The notes under the pieces are model-generated. The model searched no databases and was not told the DNA's origin. It saw only the letters and a list, made by a program, of their open reading frames with translations. This document shows, in pieces, positions 1 to 8,997 of a stretch of DNA of 64,000 nt. The stretch's first letter is position 1; each line of letters opens with the position of its first letter. A program made the translations under genes and the position numbers. The stretch comes from Gammaproteobacteria bacterium. GTDB taxonomy: Bacteria > Pseudomonadota > Gammaproteobacteria > Competibacterales > Competibacteraceae. The stretch spans positions 682,001 to 746,000 of the forward strand of contig JACKNC010000001.1 in the NCBI GenBank assembly GCA_024235095.1, written 5' to 3'.

Positions 1-667
1 CTTTTTAGCGGAGTTAAATCAACTGGGATTGCAGGTCAGTAGGGAACAACTGGATTTGCTTTTAACGAGCGTGGTGGGCAACGATATAATTCAAAATACC
101 ATCGTTTACAGTAATGTAAGATTAGTCAGCCAGCAACTGATGGAACTGACTACGAAAACGGGCGAAGACCTGAATATCAGCAAACGCTATTATGGCATGT
201 ACACCGTTCTATTAAAAATATTGCTGCACATGCAAAATAGTTTTATTACCGAGATCGATCAGGTTTATCTACCCCGTATTGCCCAAATCAAGAATGAAAC
301 AGTAAAACTGATGGCTAACTCCAGGAATCTCCTGTACCGGGAAGCCGATGATAACCGGCGCACACACTTAAAGGCGAATATTGAGGCGCAGGAACTGACC
401 TTGAAGACCGCCGACTTGTATAGTCAACATCTTGGCGAACAACGTCGAAAAATGATAGTAGCGCGAGACAAGACACAAATTGATTTACGTGTCGCCCTGA
501 ATACTTACGACACGGTTAAGCTCAGTGGTGAACTGGTTAATCTTCTGCGCTCAAGCTCAAAATCTTTCGATGAGTTACTCAATATCCAGGCGCCTGATTT
601 GTTAGTTTTTCAAAATTTGCAAATGAAGGAAGAATTTTCCGCCTTGACGACAAAGTTGAGAAATTAA
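1..667 (+). CDS. Partial helical protein of unknown function (5' end outside window)
   Basis: The reading frame is open to the left edge of the window, so only the C-terminal part (about 220 residues) is seen; the TTG at 29 is just an internal codon that could act as a start. The visible part is predicted almost wholly alpha-helical and charged, with heptad-like Leu/Ile spacing, no signal peptide and no membrane segment. I do not recognise a family. It ends in TAA and is followed by about 100 bases without a gene; the next genes converge on it from the minus strand. Long helices recall TelA-type toxic-anion proteins, but I see no diagnostic motif and make no such call. Confidence 0.6.
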   Translation, partial: FLAELNQLGLQVSREQLDLLLTSVVGNDIIQNTIVYSNVRLVSQQLMELTTKTGEDLNISKRYYGMYTVLLKILLHMQNSFITEIDQVYLPRIAQIKNETVKLMANSRNLLYREADDNRRTHLKANIEAQELTLKTADLYSQHLGEQRRKMIVARDKTQIDLRVALNTYDTVKLSGELVNLLRSSSKSFDELLNIQAPDLLVFQNLQMKEEFSALTTKLRN

Positions 668-763
668 GTAGTCTTTAACGGAAATAAGCCGATCAATCAC
701 GTTTATGGATGTATTATAACTACTGAGAACCTGAAATCGACGGATGACTGTTAATTTATCAAA

Positions 764-1132
764 TCAATAATTCACCCATGTCCCACCATGACAACCCTGC
801 CGGTTCGTCCAGCCATCGCGATTGCCATTCATCCACGGGTTTGCAGATCGGCGACCACGGGGCGGTGGGCGGTCTTCTCCGCTGTTGCCTCCCTGCAAGC
901 GGGTGTCCTGATCATAGCTGTTAATCCAGTGTCCCCGACTGCCGCTGCTGTTGAGCCACTGCTCCGCATTCGGACTCGGGCAATCATTCCAGTTCACCGC
1001 ACGCACTGGCGCGCCCCTTCCCGCTCCAATAATTCCTAGAATCACCACGGGTGACCATCTGCCGAGAAGACGTAAAAACTGACGACGAAGTTCGTCCGGC
1101 TTCGCTGATTCCATATTCACGCTGCTTTTCAT
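764..1132 (-). CDS. Small exported protein with W-x-N repeats
   Basis: A 122-residue protein of unknown function. Near the N-terminus it has a twin-arginine-like motif (RRQFLRLLG) followed by a short hydrophobic stretch (VVILGIIGAG), suggesting Tat or Sec export. The mature part is small-residue rich and carries repeated W-x-N units (QWLN, HWIN, PWMN, GWTN, TWVN) spaced roughly every 8 to 25 residues. It starts 3 bases after the stop of the upstream membrane protein, so the two are probably co-translated as the end of the urease/kinase operon. No database family is recognised. Codon use is like its neighbours. A non-coding alternative is possible, but the tight spacing and signal-like start favour a real gene. 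Confidence 0.55.
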   Translation of the reverse strand: MKSSVNMESAKPDELRRQFLRLLGRWSPVVILGIIGAGRGAPVRAVNWNDCPSPNAEQWLNSSGSRGHWINSYDQDTRLQGGNSGEDRPPPRGRRSANPWMNGNRDGWTNRQGCHGGTWVNY

Positions 1133-1135
1133 AGG

Positions 1136-1630
1136 TCACCAATAGACATTGGGATTATTAATGGCTTCATGCGATTTCGGCGCTGGCGCTGGCGTTGACT
1201 TTGACGCTGCCTGCGAAGACTGGTAATTGCGCCATTGCTGTTGAAACCATGCCTTATCCGCTTTTTGCTGGTCCTGCATCTGTTTGACAGCGGCCTGCAA
1301 TTGCGCCTGATCAGTTTGACAACGCTCCAACGCCTGTTTCAAAGGATTGACATCCTGGAGAACAGGATTTAACGTGGCTTTGAACTGTTGCCAGGTTTGC
1401 GCTTGTAATTGCAGGGCCTGGATTTCCTCGCGCAGCTGCATGAGGGACTGCTGGTCAACCGCCGATTGCCGCCAAAGCACCCAGCCGACAACGTGTAGAA
1501 TCAAGCTCAGCGCCAGCAGAATAGCGCCGGCCACCCACCATCCTGTTGCTGGTGATGACGGCGCTGGCGTCAACACCGGTCCGTTCATAGCCGGTAACTG
1601 GAGCGTGGATTCAGGGGAATTCGTCGTCAT
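1136..1630 (-). CDS. Membrane-anchored coiled-coil protein, unknown function
   Basis: A 164-residue protein with one clear transmembrane helix at about residues 30-52 (WWVAGAILLALSLILHVVGW), then a Gln-rich coiled coil of about 85 residues and a Pro/Ala/Ser-rich tail ending in NPNVYW. The first 28 residues are Pro/Ser rich and probably cytoplasmic. It lies 40 bases downstream of the hybrid histidine kinase and 3 bases before the W-x-N repeat protein, all on the same strand. Function is unknown; the form (short cytosolic tail, one helix, periplasmic coiled coil) suits a small envelope scaffold. Confidence 0.6.
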   Translation of the reverse strand: MTTNSPESTLQLPAMNGPVLTPAPSSPATGWWVAGAILLALSLILHVVGWVLWRQSAVDQQSLMQLREEIQALQLQAQTWQQFKATLNPVLQDVNPLKQALERCQTDQAQLQAAVKQMQDQQKADKAWFQQQWRNYQSSQAASKSTPAPAPKSHEAINNPNVYW

Positions 1631-1670
1631 GGCGCAACACCTCGCGCGATACCCAGGGAGACATTTGAGA

Positions 1671-4600
1671 TCATGCCTGCTTCTTAATGGATTGCATCAC
1701 CTCGCGCAATCGTTGTAGCGCCTCTTCAAAACGATAGTCGATGGTCGCCTTCTCGATCGCCAGAAACAGCTCGATGGGCAGAGCTTCCGCCAGAATCGCC
1801 CGATGGGTCGCCAGATAATCCAGCGCTTCGGCGTCGCTTTCGCTGAGCAATCTCTCCAGATGGCTCAGGACCGGCCCCAACTGATCCCGGCCCACTATCG
1901 AGGAGGCCGGCGCCGCCGACGGAGGCATAGCCAGCACCGTGCGTAAACCCTTTGTCAAAGCCTCTAATAGTTGACCGGTTTGTATAAGTAACGGTTCCAA
2001 TGCGGTGCTGTCTGCGTGTTCCCGCAGCGCTTTTTCCAGGTCGGTGGCCCGCATCTGGAGCGAAGTCGCGCCGATATTGCCCGCCACCCCCTTGAGGGTA
2101 TGCGCCAAGCGTTCCGCGGTCTCCCGGTCAGCATCCGCCAGCGCCGCGCGGATTTGCGCCACGACCTCGGTTTGGCTGATGGCAAACTTGCCCAGTAAAT
2201 TGCGATACAGCGAACGATTGCCGCCAACCCGGCGCAAACCCGTAGCGGTATCCAGGTCAGGCAGGATAGGCAATTCTAGCGCCTCGCTCGATCGCCCTGC
2301 CGTCACGCGCCGCCGGCGGGCAGGCGTCCCGGTTTTTGACGGGAACCAGTGTTGGAGCGTGTGAAACATAGCCTCGGGTTCAATCGGTTTGGCAATATGA
2401 TCATTCATCCCAGCCTCCAGGCAGCGTTGCCGCTCCTCGACCAGAGCATGCGCTGTCATGGCGATGATGGGCAATTCCGCGAATCGCGCATCGGCGCGAA
2501 TCCGGCGAGTCGCCTCGAAACCATCCATTTCCGGCATCTGTAAATCCATTAACACTCCATGGAACGGTTCGCCCTCCAGGCTGGCTTCCAGTCGAGCGAC
2601 CGCTTCCTGACCGTTGTTAGCGATCACGACCCGCGCGCCGGCTACTTCCAGTAGTTCAACGGCAATTTGCTGATTCAATTCATTATCTTCGGCTAGTAGC
2701 AAGCGCACTCCGTCCAGTCGCGTCTGCGGTTCCCCTTGCCGGGCGTGATAATGCGCTCGCGCTTCGCCATTTGCCGGTGGGAACAGGTTCATCAAGGTGT
2801 CCAGCAGCAGCGAGTAGCTGATCGGTTTGATCAAGAAGTCTTCCACGCCGACCGCCTCGGCGTGGGCGCGCACCTCCTCGCGCCCGAAGGCGGTGACCAT
2901 GACGATGCGCGGTGGCGTTGTCAGCGTATCGTCCTGCTTGATTCGCCGGCTGGTTTCTATGCCATCCATGTCAGGCATCTTCCAGTCGATAAACACGATA
3001 CGGTAAGGGTCGATCCGGTCAGCAGCCTGAATCCTGGCTATGGCTTCGGGTCCCGAAGCAACGGCGTCGACCCGCAAGGCGAGGGAAGCGAGCACTTCGG
3101 TGAGGATCTCAGCGGCAGCGGCGTTATCATCCACCACCAAGGCGCGCAGGCCTTTCAGAATGGCGGGTAAAACCGGACGCCATACGCAGGGGGCATCGCT
3201 CACGCCCAGCCAAACCGTGAAATAGAAGGTGCTGCCAACGCCCAGGGTTGATTTCACCCAGATGACACCATTCATTAATTCCACCAGGCGCTTGGAAATG
3301 GTCAGTCCCAGGCCAGTGCCGCCGTATTTGCGGGTTGTGGAGCCATCGGCCTGGATAAAGGCCTGGAACATGCGCCCACGCTGTTCTTCAGTCATGCCAA
3401 TGCCGGTGTCGCACACCGCGAATTGCAGTTTAACCTGATCGTTGGCGCGTTCCCGCTCCTGGACGTCAACAATGATCTGGCCCTGTTCGGTGAATTTGAT
3501 GGCGTTATTGATCAGATTGACCAGAATTTGCCCGAGTCGCAGCGGATCGCCGACCAAATGCTGCGGCAGGTTGCTGGGTTCATGAAACAGCAACTCCAGT
3601 CCCTTGTCGTAAGCCTTCTGGCTGACCAGCGTGGCGACATTGTTCAGCACATCATCGAAACGAAAATCAATCCGCTCCATGTCCAGCTTGCCAGCCTCGA
3701 TTTTCGAGAAGTCGAGGATGTCATTAATGATGTTGAGCAGCGAAGCGCCCGCGCCGTGGATCTTTTGCACATAATCGCGTTGCTTGGCGGTTAGCTCAGT
3801 TTGCAAAGCCAGGTGTGCCATGCCAATGACGGCATTCATAGGTGTGCGGATTTCGTGTGACATATTCGCCAGGAAGGCGCTCTTGGCGCGGGTTGCTTCC
3901 TCGGCCCGTTGTTTTTCTCCAGCCAGTTCCAGGGTGCGCTCCGCAACTTTGTTTTCCAGTTCAGCGTTGATCTGTTGCCAGTCGCAACGGTTGACCAACA
4001 GCATTTGCCGCATGTGCTCCTGAGCGGCGGCCAGCGTATCCATTTCCCGCCAGGAAGGCGGCAGCGCGACCGGCTGTTCCAGTTCCATGCAGCCAATGCG
4101 CTCGCTGTCCAGCACCAGCGCTTCCAGCGGTCGCGCCACCCGCCGGGCAAAACGGGTCGCCACCAGAAACGTGGCTATTAACACCGCGATGAACAGCGCC
4201 AGGAAAACCAGACTGTGGCGTGGATTCAACGGGATGAAATCACTGCGCGGCGCAGCAACCACGATGATCAATTGCTGATTGTGTAACGCGATGGGCAGAA
4301 AATGGCCCACCCAGTTTTCCCCAGCGTTGTTGAAGAACAGCACCTGCTCAGCAGGCTTGCCCATGGCCTGCCACTGCGCCACCGCGCTGGTCAGGGGCGT
4401 GAAACCGCTTTCGGCAACCGTTTTCAGCACGCTGGCGTTGACATCCGCATCGGTCCGAATGCGCGCATCGCGAGGTAGACCGAGCAGACGACCATCGGCC
4501 AGCATGATGGCGACCCAGCCGTTAGGGCTGATATTGATATTGCGGGTAAATCGGGATAGATCGAGTAATTTCAGGTCCAGGGCGATCACGTACAAGCGCT

Positions 4601-5258
4601 GATTGGCCGAATCGCGCCAGCGACTCGCGGCGGTCATGCCCGGTTCGTGAACGCTGGGAAACCGGTAGGGGTCGCTCCAGTACAATTCATGATCCTGGGT
4701 GAGGCGCAATGCCCCCTGATACCAGCGCTGTTGACGAGGATCGTAATCGCTTTCGCGCCATTCCTCGCCGAGCAACGTATAACCCTGGCCCCATTTCCGC
4801 CAGTATTGCTCGCGCCCCCATCGTTCCCTATCGGTAATCCGGTTATGCCATTCGCCGTTAGGCATTCTCACCAACAAAAATTCGCGGCCGGTCTCCTCGG
4901 CAAATCGCAGCGAGGAGATGAGTTCGCGTTCCGCAAGGATTGGAATAAACAGGCGATTGAAGCGTCCCAGATCATCGATCGTGAAGGTGTGATTGTGTCC
5001 CCACTCCCGGGTGTCATCTGCGATCCGGTCAATTTGGCTGAATAGAGCTTCAACCTGGGCGCGGATGACATTGGCGCCCTTATACATGGCGCTGGCGGCG
5101 AGTTCGTCGACCATCCGCGAGAACACCAGGAAATAGGCGGTTATGGCGAACACCAAAATAGCTAGAGTGACCAGCGACCAGGTTTGCCAGATGAGATCGT
5201 GGCGCAGGCTTCGACCGTGATGCAGCTTAACCTCGGCAGGAATAGAGTTCTGGTTCAT
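1671..5258 (-). CDS. Hybrid sensor histidine kinase (Cache-HAMP-HisKA-HATPase-REC-REC-HPt)
   Basis: A 1195-residue membrane hybrid kinase. There is a transmembrane helix at about residues 25-47, a periplasmic Cache-like sensor region to about 345, a second helix at about 347-367, then HAMP. The HisKA box reads FLANMSHEIRTPMNA with the phosphoacceptor His; the HATPase has DTGIGM and GTGLGL. Two receiver domains follow (acceptor Asp in FIDWKMPDMDG and in LMDLQMPEMDG), then a C-terminal HPt domain with AHTLKG. This is the BarA/TorS-type four-step phosphorelay layout. It starts 12 bases after the ureF stop, so it is probably in the urease transcript, in the place where ureG usually lies. The final response regulator is not in the window; the ligand is unknown. 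Confidence 0.9.
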   Translation of the reverse strand: MNQNSIPAEVKLHHGRSLRHDLIWQTWSLVTLAILVFAITAYFLVFSRMVDELAASAMYKGANVIRAQVEALFSQIDRIADDTREWGHNHTFTIDDLGRFNRLFIPILAERELISSLRFAEETGREFLLVRMPNGEWHNRITDRERWGREQYWRKWGQGYTLLGEEWRESDYDPRQQRWYQGALRLTQDHELYWSDPYRFPSVHEPGMTAASRWRDSANQRLYVIALDLKLLDLSRFTRNINISPNGWVAIMLADGRLLGLPRDARIRTDADVNASVLKTVAESGFTPLTSAVAQWQAMGKPAEQVLFFNNAGENWVGHFLPIALHNQQLIIVVAAPRSDFIPLNPRHSLVFLALFIAVLIATFLVATRFARRVARPLEALVLDSERIGCMELEQPVALPPSWREMDTLAAAQEHMRQMLLVNRCDWQQINAELENKVAERTLELAGEKQRAEEATRAKSAFLANMSHEIRTPMNAVIGMAHLALQTELTAKQRDYVQKIHGAGASLLNIINDILDFSKIEAGKLDMERIDFRFDDVLNNVATLVSQKAYDKGLELLFHEPSNLPQHLVGDPLRLGQILVNLINNAIKFTEQGQIIVDVQERERANDQVKLQFAVCDTGIGMTEEQRGRMFQAFIQADGSTTRKYGGTGLGLTISKRLVELMNGVIWVKSTLGVGSTFYFTVWLGVSDAPCVWRPVLPAILKGLRALVVDDNAAAAEILTEVLASLALRVDAVASGPEAIARIQAADRIDPYRIVFIDWKMPDMDGIETSRRIKQDDTLTTPPRIVMVTAFGREEVRAHAEAVGVEDFLIKPISYSLLLDTLMNLFPPANGEARAHYHARQGEPQTRLDGVRLLLAEDNELNQQIAVELLEVAGARVVIANNGQEAVARLEASLEGEPFHGVLMDLQMPEMDGFEATRRIRADARFAELPIIAMTAHALVEERQRCLEAGMNDHIAKPIEPEAMFHTLQHWFPSKTGTPARRRRVTAGRSSEALELPILPDLDTATGLRRVGGNRSLYRNLLGKFAISQTEVVAQIRAALADADRETAERLAHTLKGVAGNIGATSLQMRATDLEKALREHADSTALEPLLIQTGQLLEALTKGLRTVLAMPPSAAPASSIVGRDQLGPVLSHLERLLSESDAEALDYLATHRAILAEALPIELFLAIEKATIDYRFEEALQRLREVMQSIKKQA

Positions 5259-5270
5259 GAGGGTGCGCGG

Positions 5271-6011
5271 TCAGGATCGGAACAGTCGGGAATACTGGGT
5301 TTCATGCAGCGCCCCAGCCAAAGCCAGACCGGGAGCGGCGGCGCCGATATCCTCGTCCGGCAGGGTCAGCGCTGAGTGAACGGCGTCAATCAGCACGGGC
5401 GTAGCAGCGACCAGCAATCGTTGGCTAGCGGTCTGGCCGAGCGGAATCAATCGGGTCGCGGCGGCGACCTGGTTTTCAACCCAGGTCCAAGCCAAACCGG
5501 TGGTTGCCGCCTGCAGGGGAATCTCCCATTTCACCGCCGCCAGACTGAACAGCGTGGCGAAACACACCTGGGATGCATTACGCCAGGCTACCGCTTCGGC
5601 CATGCCCAGGTCGGTCAACAAGCGGGCCAGCGCTGCGCCTAAATGGGTATCCTCCCGCTGCAACTCCGCAGCCTCGCGCGAGGCATGTAATCGGGCGTTC
5701 CAGCGACGGACTTCGCCAGCATTGGCAACTTGCCATCCTTGATAGAGCCGGACGAAAATCGGCAGGTCAAGTCGCCGCAGATTGTGGTCCAGTAGACCCA
5801 GAATCCAGTGGCCCGCGCTGAGTTCATTTTGCACCCAACCTTGTTCAACAGCGCATTCCAGTCCCTGCGAGTAGGCGTAAGCCCCTACCGGGAGAGCGGG
5901 GCTGCATAGCTGCAACAGGCGGGGTAACGCCAGGGGAATCCTCTCCCCCAATCCCTCTCCCGCCAGTGGGCGAGGGGAGCAAACCGTTATGCCGGGATGA
6001 GTCTGCGGCAC
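5271..6011 (-). CDS. ureF: Urease accessory protein UreF
   Basis: UreF joins UreD and UreG in the complex that loads nickel into urease. The 246-residue protein has the family core beginning LALPRLLQLCSPALPVGAYAYSQGLE. The family usually starts directly at this core, but here about 27 extra residues precede it, of which CSPRPLAGEGLGERI are encoded by a dispersed G-rich palindromic repeat (5941-5980). The start given is a GTG at 6009-6011; no ATG lies nearer the core and no strong ribosome binding site is seen, so the true start is uncertain. ureE lies 39 bases upstream. The next gene downstream is a histidine kinase rather than ureG. Confidence 0.88.
   Translation of the reverse strand: MPQTHPGITVCSPRPLAGEGLGERIPLALPRLLQLCSPALPVGAYAYSQGLECAVEQGWVQNELSAGHWILGLLDHNLRRLDLPIFVRLYQGWQVANAGEVRRWNARLHASREAAELQREDTHLGAALARLLTDLGMAEAVAWRNASQVCFATLFSLAAVKWEIPLQAATTGLAWTWVENQVAAATRLIPLGQTASQRLLVAATPVLIDAVHSALTLPDEDIGAAAPGLALAGALHETQYSRLFRS
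5941..5980. repeat. REP-like G-rich palindromic repeat inside ureF
   Basis: About 40 bases of C-runs then G-runs (CTCTCCCCC ... GGGCGAGGGG) able to fold as a hairpin. Close relatives lie at 48213-48253 and, less close, at 9202-9236 and 41606-41641. It is read in frame as the extra N-terminal residues of UreF. Confidence 0.65.
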
Positions 6012-6050
6012 AACGGGTTGCCAAAAAAGAACTTGGGCAGAATGCCCAGG

Positions 6051-6551
6051 CTATGCCGGATCATGGTGATGGTGATGGTGATGATGATGATGATGATGAT
6101 GAGCGCCTGCACCGCCATGCGCCCCGGCTTCCGGCTCGAAGGGCGCCTGTTCATGAATCACCGTCAGCCCTAGTTCATCCATCATTTTGTCCAGCACATG
6201 ATCGTGAAGATAGCGCACCCAGCCCGAGCGGATTTGCAAGGGGATATGACGGTTGCCCAAGTGGTAAGCAGCGCGCGCCAGAGACAGTCCATCGTCGGTA
6301 TAGGCAGTGGAAACGCGCTCTGCAGCGGCGCGAACCTCAACCACCAGACCGGTCGTGGCGCGTAGCAAATCGCCATGCCGCAGCACCGTGCCGCGCGGCA
6401 AAAACAGACCCACGTCCGCGCCACTGTCCAGCCAGGTTCGCAACCGGCTTTTCTGGCGCAGTTCAAAGGGCAGGGTCAATGTCGTTTCGGCAGGCAACGC
6501 CTCACGCAAACGCTCGACAATTTGTAATTCCACGGGTTCGGCAACGTCCAT
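6051..6551 (-). CDS. ureE: Urease accessory protein UreE (nickel chaperone) with polyhistidine tail
   Basis: UreE is the cytosolic nickel metallochaperone that hands Ni(II) to the UreDFG complex. The 166-residue protein has the N-terminal beta domain (LTLPFELRQKSRLRTWLDSG), then the metal-binding domain with YHLGNRHIPLQ and the HDHVLDKM segment. The C-terminus is a run of 13 consecutive His codons (6063-6101), mixed CAT and CAC, followed by DPA; a His-rich tail is a known UreE feature that binds extra nickel. It sits 71 bases after ureC and before ureF. The start ATG at 6549-6551 gives a normal length. Confidence 0.92.
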   Translation of the reverse strand: MDVAEPVELQIVERLREALPAETTLTLPFELRQKSRLRTWLDSGADVGLFLPRGTVLRHGDLLRATTGLVVEVRAAAERVSTAYTDDGLSLARAAYHLGNRHIPLQIRSGWVRYLHDHVLDKMMDELGLTVIHEQAPFEPEAGAHGGAGAHHHHHHHHHHHHHDPA

Positions 6552-6622
6552 GAGCGACCTCTTTTCGTTGATGCATAATGAGTGAGGCGGCGGACTTCCC
6601 CTCGTTTTTCTCCAGTCAATTA

Positions 6623-8350
6623 TTAGAACAAAAAGTAGCGTTGCGCCAGAGGCAGAATAGCGGCAGGTTCACAGGTCAGCAGGACGCCATCTGCCCGCAC
6701 CTCATAAGTTTGTGGATCAACATCGATTTTGGGCAGAGCATCGTTATGAATCAGGTCACGTTTACTGACTGTGCGCGTGTCGCGAACTGCGGCCAGCATG
6801 CGATGCAGACCGAGCGTATCCAACGCGCCGCTATTCAAAGCCGCTTTGGAAACAAAGGTCAGGCAGGTCGCAGCCAGCGCGCCGCCGAAGGCGCCGAACA
6901 TGGGTCGATAATGCACCGGTTGCGGTGTCGGAATGGAAGCGTTGGGGTCGCCCATGGGCGCAGCGATGATGAAGCCGCCCTTGATGATCAGCGCTGGTTT
7001 CACGCCGAAGAACGCGGGCCGCCACAGCACGATGTCCGCCAGTTTACCCACTTCCAGCGAGCCGACCAGATGGCCGATGCCGTGGGTGATCGCTGGATTG
7101 ATGGTGTACTTGGCGATATAGCGCTTAACCCGGAAATTGTCGGCAGGATGGCTCGCTTCGTCCTCTGGGGCAGAGGGCGGTAAAAGGTTGCCTCGCTGCA
7201 CCTTCATTTTGTGAGCGGTTTGCCAGGTACGGGTGATCACTTCGCCGACCCGGCCCATCGCTTGCGAGTCGGACGAGATCATCGAGAACGCGCCCAGATC
7301 GTGCAGGATATCCTCGGCGGCGATGGTCTCGCGGCGAATGCGCGAGTCGGCGAAAGCCACATCCTCGGGAATGCCGGGGTCGAGGTGGTGACACACCATC
7401 AGCATGTCCAGATGTTCGTCCACCGTGTTGACCGTGTAGGGCCGGGTAGGATTGGTGGAGGAGGGCAGCACATTGGCTTCGCCACAGGCGCGAATGATAT
7501 CCGGAGCGTGGCCGCCGCCGGCGCCTTCAGTGTGATAGGTGTGAATCGCCCGGCCCTTGAAGGCGGCCAGCGTGTCCTCGACGAAACCGGATTCATTCAG
7601 AGTATCGGTATGAATCGCCACCTGCACATCATAGCGCTCGGCGACCGCCAGGCAATTATCGATCGCCGCCGGGGTCGTTCCCCAGTCCTCATGCAGTTTC
7701 AGGCCCATCGCCCCGGCTTCGATTTGCTCCTCCAGCGCGGCGGGCTGGCTGGCGTTGCCTTTGCCGAGAAAGCCGAGATTCATCGGTAAACCTTCCGCCG
7801 CCTGCAACATCCGCCGCAGATTCCAGGGACCCGGCGTACAGGTCGTCGCATTGGTGCCGGTAGCTGGCCCGGTGCCGCCGCCGATCATCGTAGTCACGCC
7901 GGACATCAGCGCTTCTTCGACCTGTTGTGGGCAGATGAAATGAATATGGCTGTCGATGCCGCCGGCGGTGGCGATCAATCCTTCGCCGGCAATAGCCTCG
8001 GTGCCGGGACCGATGATGATATTCACATTCGGCTGGATGTCGGGATTGCCGGCTTTACCGATGCCAGAAATACGCCCATCCTTGATACCGATGTCGGCCT
8101 TGACAATGCCCCAGTGATCGACGATCAGCGCATTGGTGATCACCATATCGACCGCTCCGCCGCCTTGGGGGCGTTGCGACTGGCCCATGCCATCGCGGAT
8201 CACCTTGCCGCCGCCAAATTTCACTTCCTCGCCGTAAAGCGCATCGTCGCGTTCGACTTCGATCCACAGTTCGGTATCTCCCAGCCGCACCCGGTCGCCG
8301 GTGGTGGGGCCGTACATCTCTGCGTAAGCGCAGCGGTCAATGCGGCTCAT
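6623..8350 (-). CDS. ureC: Urease subunit alpha
   Basis: Catalytic subunit that hydrolyses urea to ammonia and carbamate at a dinickel site in the cytosol. At 575 residues it has the usual length. Visible active-site elements are the HIH pair in GGIDSHIHFICP, the carbamylated Lys in GAMGLKLHEDWG, the nickel His in HTEGAGGGHAPD, the flap Cys/His in MVCHHLD, and the Asp in SSDSQAMGRVGEV. The start overlaps the ureB stop by 4 bases (ATGA), so ureA-B-C are translationally coupled. All key residues are present, so the enzyme should be active if nickel is loaded. Confidence 0.98.
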   Translation of the reverse strand: MSRIDRCAYAEMYGPTTGDRVRLGDTELWIEVERDDALYGEEVKFGGGKVIRDGMGQSQRPQGGGAVDMVITNALIVDHWGIVKADIGIKDGRISGIGKAGNPDIQPNVNIIIGPGTEAIAGEGLIATAGGIDSHIHFICPQQVEEALMSGVTTMIGGGTGPATGTNATTCTPGPWNLRRMLQAAEGLPMNLGFLGKGNASQPAALEEQIEAGAMGLKLHEDWGTTPAAIDNCLAVAERYDVQVAIHTDTLNESGFVEDTLAAFKGRAIHTYHTEGAGGGHAPDIIRACGEANVLPSSTNPTRPYTVNTVDEHLDMLMVCHHLDPGIPEDVAFADSRIRRETIAAEDILHDLGAFSMISSDSQAMGRVGEVITRTWQTAHKMKVQRGNLLPPSAPEDEASHPADNFRVKRYIAKYTINPAITHGIGHLVGSLEVGKLADIVLWRPAFFGVKPALIIKGGFIIAAPMGDPNASIPTPQPVHYRPMFGAFGGALAATCLTFVSKAALNSGALDTLGLHRMLAAVRDTRTVSKRDLIHNDALPKIDVDPQTYEVRADGVLLTCEPAAILPLAQRYFLF

Positions 8351-8679
8351 GGCTGCTTCTCCAGCGATCCCATTACTTCAGCGCGGAAACCGTAGACTTC
8401 CCGGGTTCCCGCATAATCCACCAGATCCACCTCGCGTTCCTGGCCGGGTTCAAAACGTACCGCTGTGCCGGCGGGAATATCAAGCCGGCAGCCGCGCGCC
8501 AGCGCCCGGTCGAAACGTAGGCCGGGGTTGGTTTCGGCAAAGTGGTAGTGTGAACCGACCTGAATGGGCCGATCGCCGGTATTAGCGACGTTCAGATGAG
8601 TGACGCGACGACCGGCATTCAATTCGAGGTTGCCGTCAACAGTGATGATTTCACCGGGAATCATGCGGTATCTCCTCAA
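8347..8679 (-). CDS. ureB: Urease subunit beta
   Basis: Structural beta subunit of urease, 110 residues, the typical size for bacteria with three separate subunits. It begins MIPGEIITVDGNLELNAGR after a four-residue extension (MRRY) and contains the family segments VGSHYHFAETNP and RLDIPAGTAVRFEPG. The start overlaps the ureA stop and its own stop overlaps the ureC start, each by 4 bases. A start at the internal ATG of MIPGE, 12 bases downstream, is equally possible. Confidence 0.96.
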   Translation of the reverse strand: MRRYRMIPGEIITVDGNLELNAGRRVTHLNVANTGDRPIQVGSHYHFAETNPGLRFDRALARGCRLDIPAGTAVRFEPGQEREVDLVDYAGTREVYGFRAEVMGSLEKQP

Positions 8680-8978
8680 GGAATCGGGTGATGGACGGTA
8701 ACCAGCTTGGTTCCATCGGGAAAAGTCGCTTCGATTTGCACCTCGGGAATCATTTCCGGGACGCCCTCCATCACCTCATCGCGGGTCAGCAGGGTACGGC
8801 CATGACTCATTAATTCGGCCACGCTTTGCCCTTCCCGCGCGCCCTCCAACAGGGCGCAGGACAGATAGGCGACGGCTTCCGGGTAGTTGAGTTTCAGACC
8901 CTTGGCTTTGCGCCGTTCCGCCAACATGCCGGCGGTAAACAGTAATAACTTGTCTTTTTCGCGGGGAGTGAGTTCCAT
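8676..8978 (-). CDS. ureA: Urease subunit gamma
   Basis: Gamma subunit of urease, 100 residues as in most bacteria. It begins MELTPREKDKLLLFTAGMLA and contains LNYPEAVAYLSC and VPEMIPEVQIEATFPDGTKLVTVHHPI, all family hallmarks. It lies 19 bases after ureD and overlaps ureB by 4 bases. It forms the alpha-beta-gamma trimer with UreB and UreC. Confidence 0.97.
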   Translation of the reverse strand: MELTPREKDKLLLFTAGMLAERRKAKGLKLNYPEAVAYLSCALLEGAREGQSVAELMSHGRTLLTRDEVMEGVPEMIPEVQIEATFPDGTKLVTVHHPIP

Positions 8979-8997
8979 GGGCGTTCTCGAGTTGCGA

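Noticed and set aside
6063..6101. CAT/CAC trinucleotide run as a simple repeat or CRISPR-like feature
   Set aside because: It is the polyhistidine tail of UreE, with mixed His codons, and needs no other explanation. No CRISPR array was seen anywhere in the window.
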